Positions 31,549-33,534 of a stretch of 33,534 bases of DNA are shown here, piece by piece. Under the pieces are notes generated by a model, which was not told where the DNA came from, made no database searches, and worked only from the letters and a program-made list of their open reading frames with translations. Each line of letters begins with the position of its first letter. Position 1 is the stretch's first letter. Origin of the DNA: Acutalibacter sp. 1XD8-33. GTDB taxonomy: Bacteria > Bacillota > Clostridia > Oscillospirales > Acutalibacteraceae. The position numbers and the translations under genes are program-made. Where the stretch lies: NCBI RefSeq assembly GCF_003612555.1, contig NZ_RAZF01000032.1:1-33534 (forward strand), written 5' to 3'.

Positions 31549-31833
31549 ATGAATTTGCCGCAGCCTATTGTAGACAGTATATCAGATTTGGCCCGCCAAT
31601 GCAACCTTGATAAGGTGATCCTCTTCGGTTCCCGGGCAAGGGGCGACAACCTGGAGCGCAGCGATATCGACCTAGCTATTCAAGGCGGCGATACTGTTGC
31701 GTTTGCTGCCAGCGTTGACGAGGATATACCTACCCTGCTCATGTTCGACGTGGTGGATTTGGATAAGCCGGTACAGAAAGAGCTGTTGGAGGGAATCAGA
31801 AAGGATGGCATAGTAATCTATGAAAAAGTTTGA
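31549..31833 (+). CDS. mntA: MNT-type minimal nucleotidyltransferase (antitoxin of an MNT/HEPN pair)
   Basis: A 94-residue nucleotidyltransferase. The catalytic pattern is LFGSRARGDNLERSDIDLA: Gly27-Ser28 and the metal-binding Asp39 and Asp41. In MntA-HepT systems the enzyme transfers AMP to the HEPN toxin and silences it. ATG 31549 follows a G-rich site (GAGGGGGG); the frame extends upstream without family sequence. The stop overlaps the HEPN gene start by 14 bases, as usual for antitoxin-toxin coupling. Confidence 0.85.
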   Translation: MNLPQPIVDSISDLARQCNLDKVILFGSRARGDNLERSDIDLAIQGGDTVAFAASVDEDIPTLLMFDVVDLDKPVQKELLEGIRKDGIVIYEKV

Positions 31834-32209
31834 GAATTTCTGCAAGGCGCTGGATAATCTGCGGCTTGTCCGAAATTTGAATGAGCCATACGATGTGCTG
31901 ACCCTGACCGGCAGCGCCGCCCTGTTCGAGATATGCTTTGAGCAGGCGTGGAAAGCTATGAAGGGGATTTTGCAGGAGCATGGTTACGGCGAGGGACAGA
32001 TCGGCTCACCCAAGCAAATTCTCAAACTGGCGTATAGCGCCGGAATGATTCAGGACGAGGAAAAGTGGCTGGCTATGCTGGTGTCACGGAACGATGTGAC
32101 CCATTCCTATAATGAGGAAATTGCGCTGGCTCTGGTAAGGCGCGTGAAAGAGGAGTATATTGATTTGTTGGATGCGCTCAAAGTGGAATTGGAGGCCCGG
32201 TGGCTTTGA
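31820..32209 (+). CDS. hepT: HEPN-domain protein (toxin partner of the MNT enzyme)
   Basis: A 129-residue four-helix protein of the HI0074/HEPN nucleotidyltransferase-partner family. The RNase motif RxxxxH is present as RNDVTH (Arg90, His95), with Tyr97 close by, the residue of the family that is AMPylated. GSPKQILKLAYSAG is typical of the family. HEPN toxins cleave RNA when not modified; activity here is inferred. Overlaps the upstream MNT gene. Confidence 0.85.
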   Translation: MKKFENFCKALDNLRLVRNLNEPYDVLTLTGSAALFEICFEQAWKAMKGILQEHGYGEGQIGSPKQILKLAYSAGMIQDEEKWLAMLVSRNDVTHSYNEEIALALVRRVKEEYIDLLDALKVELEARWL

Positions 32210-32504
32210 CATTCTTGGGGCTTTCGCACATGATTCTTGGCCCGGTGCGGTATTGACGCTCTAAAATCTGCACTGCCACACGCCGCTGATTTGCTCTCAA
32301 ATTGGTTCGGTTCTTCTCAAAATTCTAAGAATCGCTCGGGAATTTTCTTAGAACCGCTCAAAATCCGAAACCCTGCGCGACATCTGGACTGGCGGATTTA
32401 TGCTGCCAGAAAATGCCGGAAACCCCCGCAAATACTGAGCTTTTGGCGTTCTCTTATCTTCCGTTTAGTTCTGCTGAAATCCCTTAAATTCTGATTTCCG
32501 CACA
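32210..32504. other. Gene-free stretch with an inverted repeat
   Basis: No convincing gene is seen. TTCTAAGAA (32323-32331) and TTCTTAGAA (32345-32353) form a 9-bp inverted repeat with a 13-base loop, without a T run. The region lies between the HEPN gene and the tRNA fragment and likely belongs to the element end. Confidence 0.55.
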
Positions 32505-32565
32505 GCACTCGAAATGCAGTTGTCCTTTACAGGGCACGTGGGTTCGAATCCCATACTCTCCGCCA
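32505..32565 (+). tRNA. Partial tRNA-Ser(CGA): anticodon arm to CCA end (attachment-site copy)
   Basis: The anticodon loop CTCGAAA carries anticodon CGA at 32510-32512, with GCA/TGC closing the arm. A variable arm with TCC/GGG follows, then a T arm GTGGG-TTCGAAT-CCCAT, acceptor strand ACTCTCC, discriminator G and encoded CCA (32563-32565). The D arm and the 5' acceptor strand (expected GGAGAGT) are absent upstream, and the anticodon stem breaks down just left of 32505. This is what integration into the 3' end of a tRNA gene leaves behind. Confidence 0.8.
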
Positions 32566-32576
32566 GACGCTTACGC

Positions 32577-32609
32577 CCACAAGCGGGTTTGCCGCTTGTG
32601 GCCTTTTTT
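32577..32609 (+). terminator. Rho-independent terminator after the tRNA-Ser fragment
   Basis: CCACAAGCGG (32577-32586) pairs perfectly with CCGCTTGTGG (32592-32601) around a 5-base loop, followed by CC and six T. It looks like the native terminator of the tRNA gene, so the sequence to the right is probably the original chromosomal flank. Confidence 0.9.
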
Positions 32610-32707
32610 GATTTCACCACTTTTGGGGGAGTATATCCTCAGTTCTCTCCTAATAATTGTTCGTTTTCATGCAAAAAACGCCTTTATTCGAACTCTGTCC
32701 TATGTAA

Positions 32708-32745
32708 GGCGTATCCTTGATACGCCTACACATCAGAGATACGCC
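32708..32745. repeat. Three copies of an octamer downstream of the integrase remnant
   Basis: GGCGTATC (32708-32715), its inverse GATACGCC (32719-32726), and a second GATACGCC (32738-32745). The first two form a hairpin. They lie next to the 3' end of a tyrosine-integrase remnant and could be recombinase binding sites. Confidence 0.6.
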
Positions 32746-32751
32746 TTTCTC

Positions 32752-33174
32752 CTATGAGATTACTCCCAATGCCCCGCTTAAACCTTTTGCCATTGCATCC
32801 GCAGAGGACAGCTTAGAATTATAGTCCAGATGGGCATATACATTGGCGGTTGTGGAGAAGTCGCTGTGACTGAGCCATTCCTGTATCTGTTTCCTCGGTA
32901 CGCCGTTTGCGAGCAGCAGCGAAGCGCAGCTGTGTCTAAGGTCATGATAGCGGGTGCGCCGCAGCTCATTCTTGTCGAGCAGTTTCGGGAATGCCGCCGT
33001 AAGATAATGGAGAGAAATCAGCGTCAGCAGGTTGAGGAACGTCACCCTCTTGTGCTTCTCCAGATAGTCCCTGTGCATCAAAGCGTACCTGCCAAGCGGG
33101 AGCTCTGGCTCTGTCGGTAATGTGAGGTCGGGTATAAGGTAATCGTCCTGCTTCGTATAAGTGATTTCGCTCAT
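32752..33174 (-). CDS. Chimera: TnpV-like N-terminus joined to tyrosine-integrase C-terminus
   Basis: A 140-residue frame. AAAGGAG precedes ATG 33174. The first 50 residues (MSEITYTKQDDYLIPDLTLP ... GRYALMHRDYLEKHKRVTFLN) match transposon-encoded TnpV proteins; the last 85 are the end of a tyrosine recombinase catalytic domain (KLLDKNELRRTRYHDLRHSC, WLSHSDFSTTANVYAH with the nucleophilic Tyr). The join lies around LLTLISLHYL. It lacks the recombinase arm and core-binding domains and the first catalytic Arg, so it cannot act alone. It appears to be a deletion fusion in an older, decayed element next to tRNA-Ser. Ends in TAG. Confidence 0.72.
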   Translation of the reverse strand: MSEITYTKQDDYLIPDLTLPTEPELPLGRYALMHRDYLEKHKRVTFLNLLTLISLHYLTAAFPKLLDKNELRRTRYHDLRHSCASLLLANGVPRKQIQEWLSHSDFSTTANVYAHLDYNSKLSSADAMAKGLSGALGVIS

Positions 33175-33534
33175 TGTTCTCGCTCCTTTCGGGTTGTTTC
33201 CTGCCACTATCATAGCGAATCTGGTACTGCCGTGCAAAGGTGCGTTTCTGGTCTTTCTCCGCTATTTGCACATTTCGGATAGCAAGGGAGATTTCCCTTA
33301 GTGCCATTTCCGCAATGTCGCTGGTATCTGTCTTTGACGGTTTCTCTTCAGCCGATAGATGACGCTATATCCGTTTTATTATTGGTTTTGCCGGTTGCCC
33401 TTGTGCTTTGCCTGATACCATCCACAGTCGTTGCAAATTTTTACGCAAAATCCATTACAAAACTGATGTGGTACAAAAAAAGTAGACACCTCCAACTCAC
33501 GGAAAAGGAGTAAAATAACGAGAGTAAGGAAGGT
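33175..33534. other. Remnant DNA, no supported gene
   Basis: On the minus strand an open frame reads SAEEKPSKTDTSDIAEMALRE and onward to about the TnpV start, looking like the charged C-terminal end of a lost gene, but it has no start and a stop upstream. AAAAGGAG near 33503-33510 would suit a gene starting beyond the window on the plus strand. Confidence 0.4.

Noticed and set aside
32260-32504. A complete tRNA-Ser gene upstream of the 3' fragment
   Set aside because: No GGAGAGT acceptor strand or D arm occurs within 100 bases upstream, and the anticodon stem is disrupted just left of 32505.
32966-33307. Minus-strand 113-codon frame overlapping the TnpV-integrase chimera
   Set aside because: Only its first third is protein-like and its remainder is out of frame with the recognised chimera; treated as the tail of a lost gene.
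1-33534. CRISPR arrays or retrons
   Set aside because: No regularly spaced direct repeats, cas-like genes or reverse-transcriptase motifs (YADD-type) were found; the DFDGD motif belongs to a two-barrel RNA polymerase, not to a palm-type polymerase.
1-33534. Global reassignment of TAG to an amino acid
   Set aside because: TAG terminates the headless recombinase at 5131-5133 just before the ribosome binding site of the next gene and the peroxiredoxin at 28847-28849 at its normal length, and no suppressor tRNA is seen in the window. Local suppression remains open.

Overview
The window looks like the accessory genome of a Gram-positive gut anaerobe of the Clostridia (Oscillospiraceae/Lachnospiraceae-like). 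Ribosome binding sites are strong AGGAGG-type, promoters are clean TTGNNN-17-TATAAT sigma-A sites, and several genes belong to Firmicutes mobile-element families (TnpV-like protein, MobC/relaxase pair, large serine recombinases, DUF3791). This is inferred from gene style; no rRNA or core marker is present to fix the taxon.

Layout. (1) 1-7.6 kb: a small leader protein, then a tightly coupled array of five serine-recombinase genes alternating full-length and catalytic-domain-less forms, followed by a metallophosphoesterase and a terminator. (2) 7.6-10.4 kb: a structured leader and a GmrSD-like DUF262/DUF1524 (type IV restriction-type) gene whose C-terminal DUF4268 part is out of frame. (3) 10.4-15.6 kb, minus strand: a mobilizable element core in the order repA-like ATPase, mobC, relaxase with a second gene nested in another frame, excisionase, tyrosine integrase and a helix-turn-helix gene. 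The integrase and repA-like gene carry in-frame TAG codons. (4) 15.6-19.6 kb, plus strand: divergent from repA and behind its own near-consensus promoter, a 1020-residue single-chain RNA polymerase related to eukaryotic RNAi RNA-dependent RNA polymerases, QDE-1 and phage YonO, translationally coupled to a 296-residue protein of unknown family. (5) 19.7-26.2 kb: a type I restriction-modification operon (hsdM, an unknown gene, a half-length hsdS with three TAEL repeats, hsdR). (6) 26.2-32.2 kb: smaller genes (a broken small protein, a frameshifted vWA protein under a dyad-rich region, a short membrane-anchored protein, macrodomain protein, Bcp-type peroxiredoxin, YaaA, GNAT acetyltransferase, two DUF3791-like proteins, and an MNT/HEPN toxin-antitoxin pair). 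(7) 32.5-33.5 kb: the 3' part of a tRNA-Ser(CGA) with its terminator, then a chimeric TnpV/integrase remnant.

How it fits together. The tRNA-Ser 3' fragment followed by a native-looking terminator suggests the right edge of a genomic island extending leftwards, probably over most of the window. The island carries several defence-type systems (DUF262 enzyme, type I R-M, MNT/HEPN). The most striking cargo is the RNA polymerase plus its coupled partner, sharing an intergenic region with the mobilization/replication genes. It may transcribe the element itself, as YonO does for phage SPbeta, or act on RNA. Its motifs are directly visible; its role is inference. Five in-frame TAG codons and two frameshifts show decay, sequencing error or, less likely, amber suppression.
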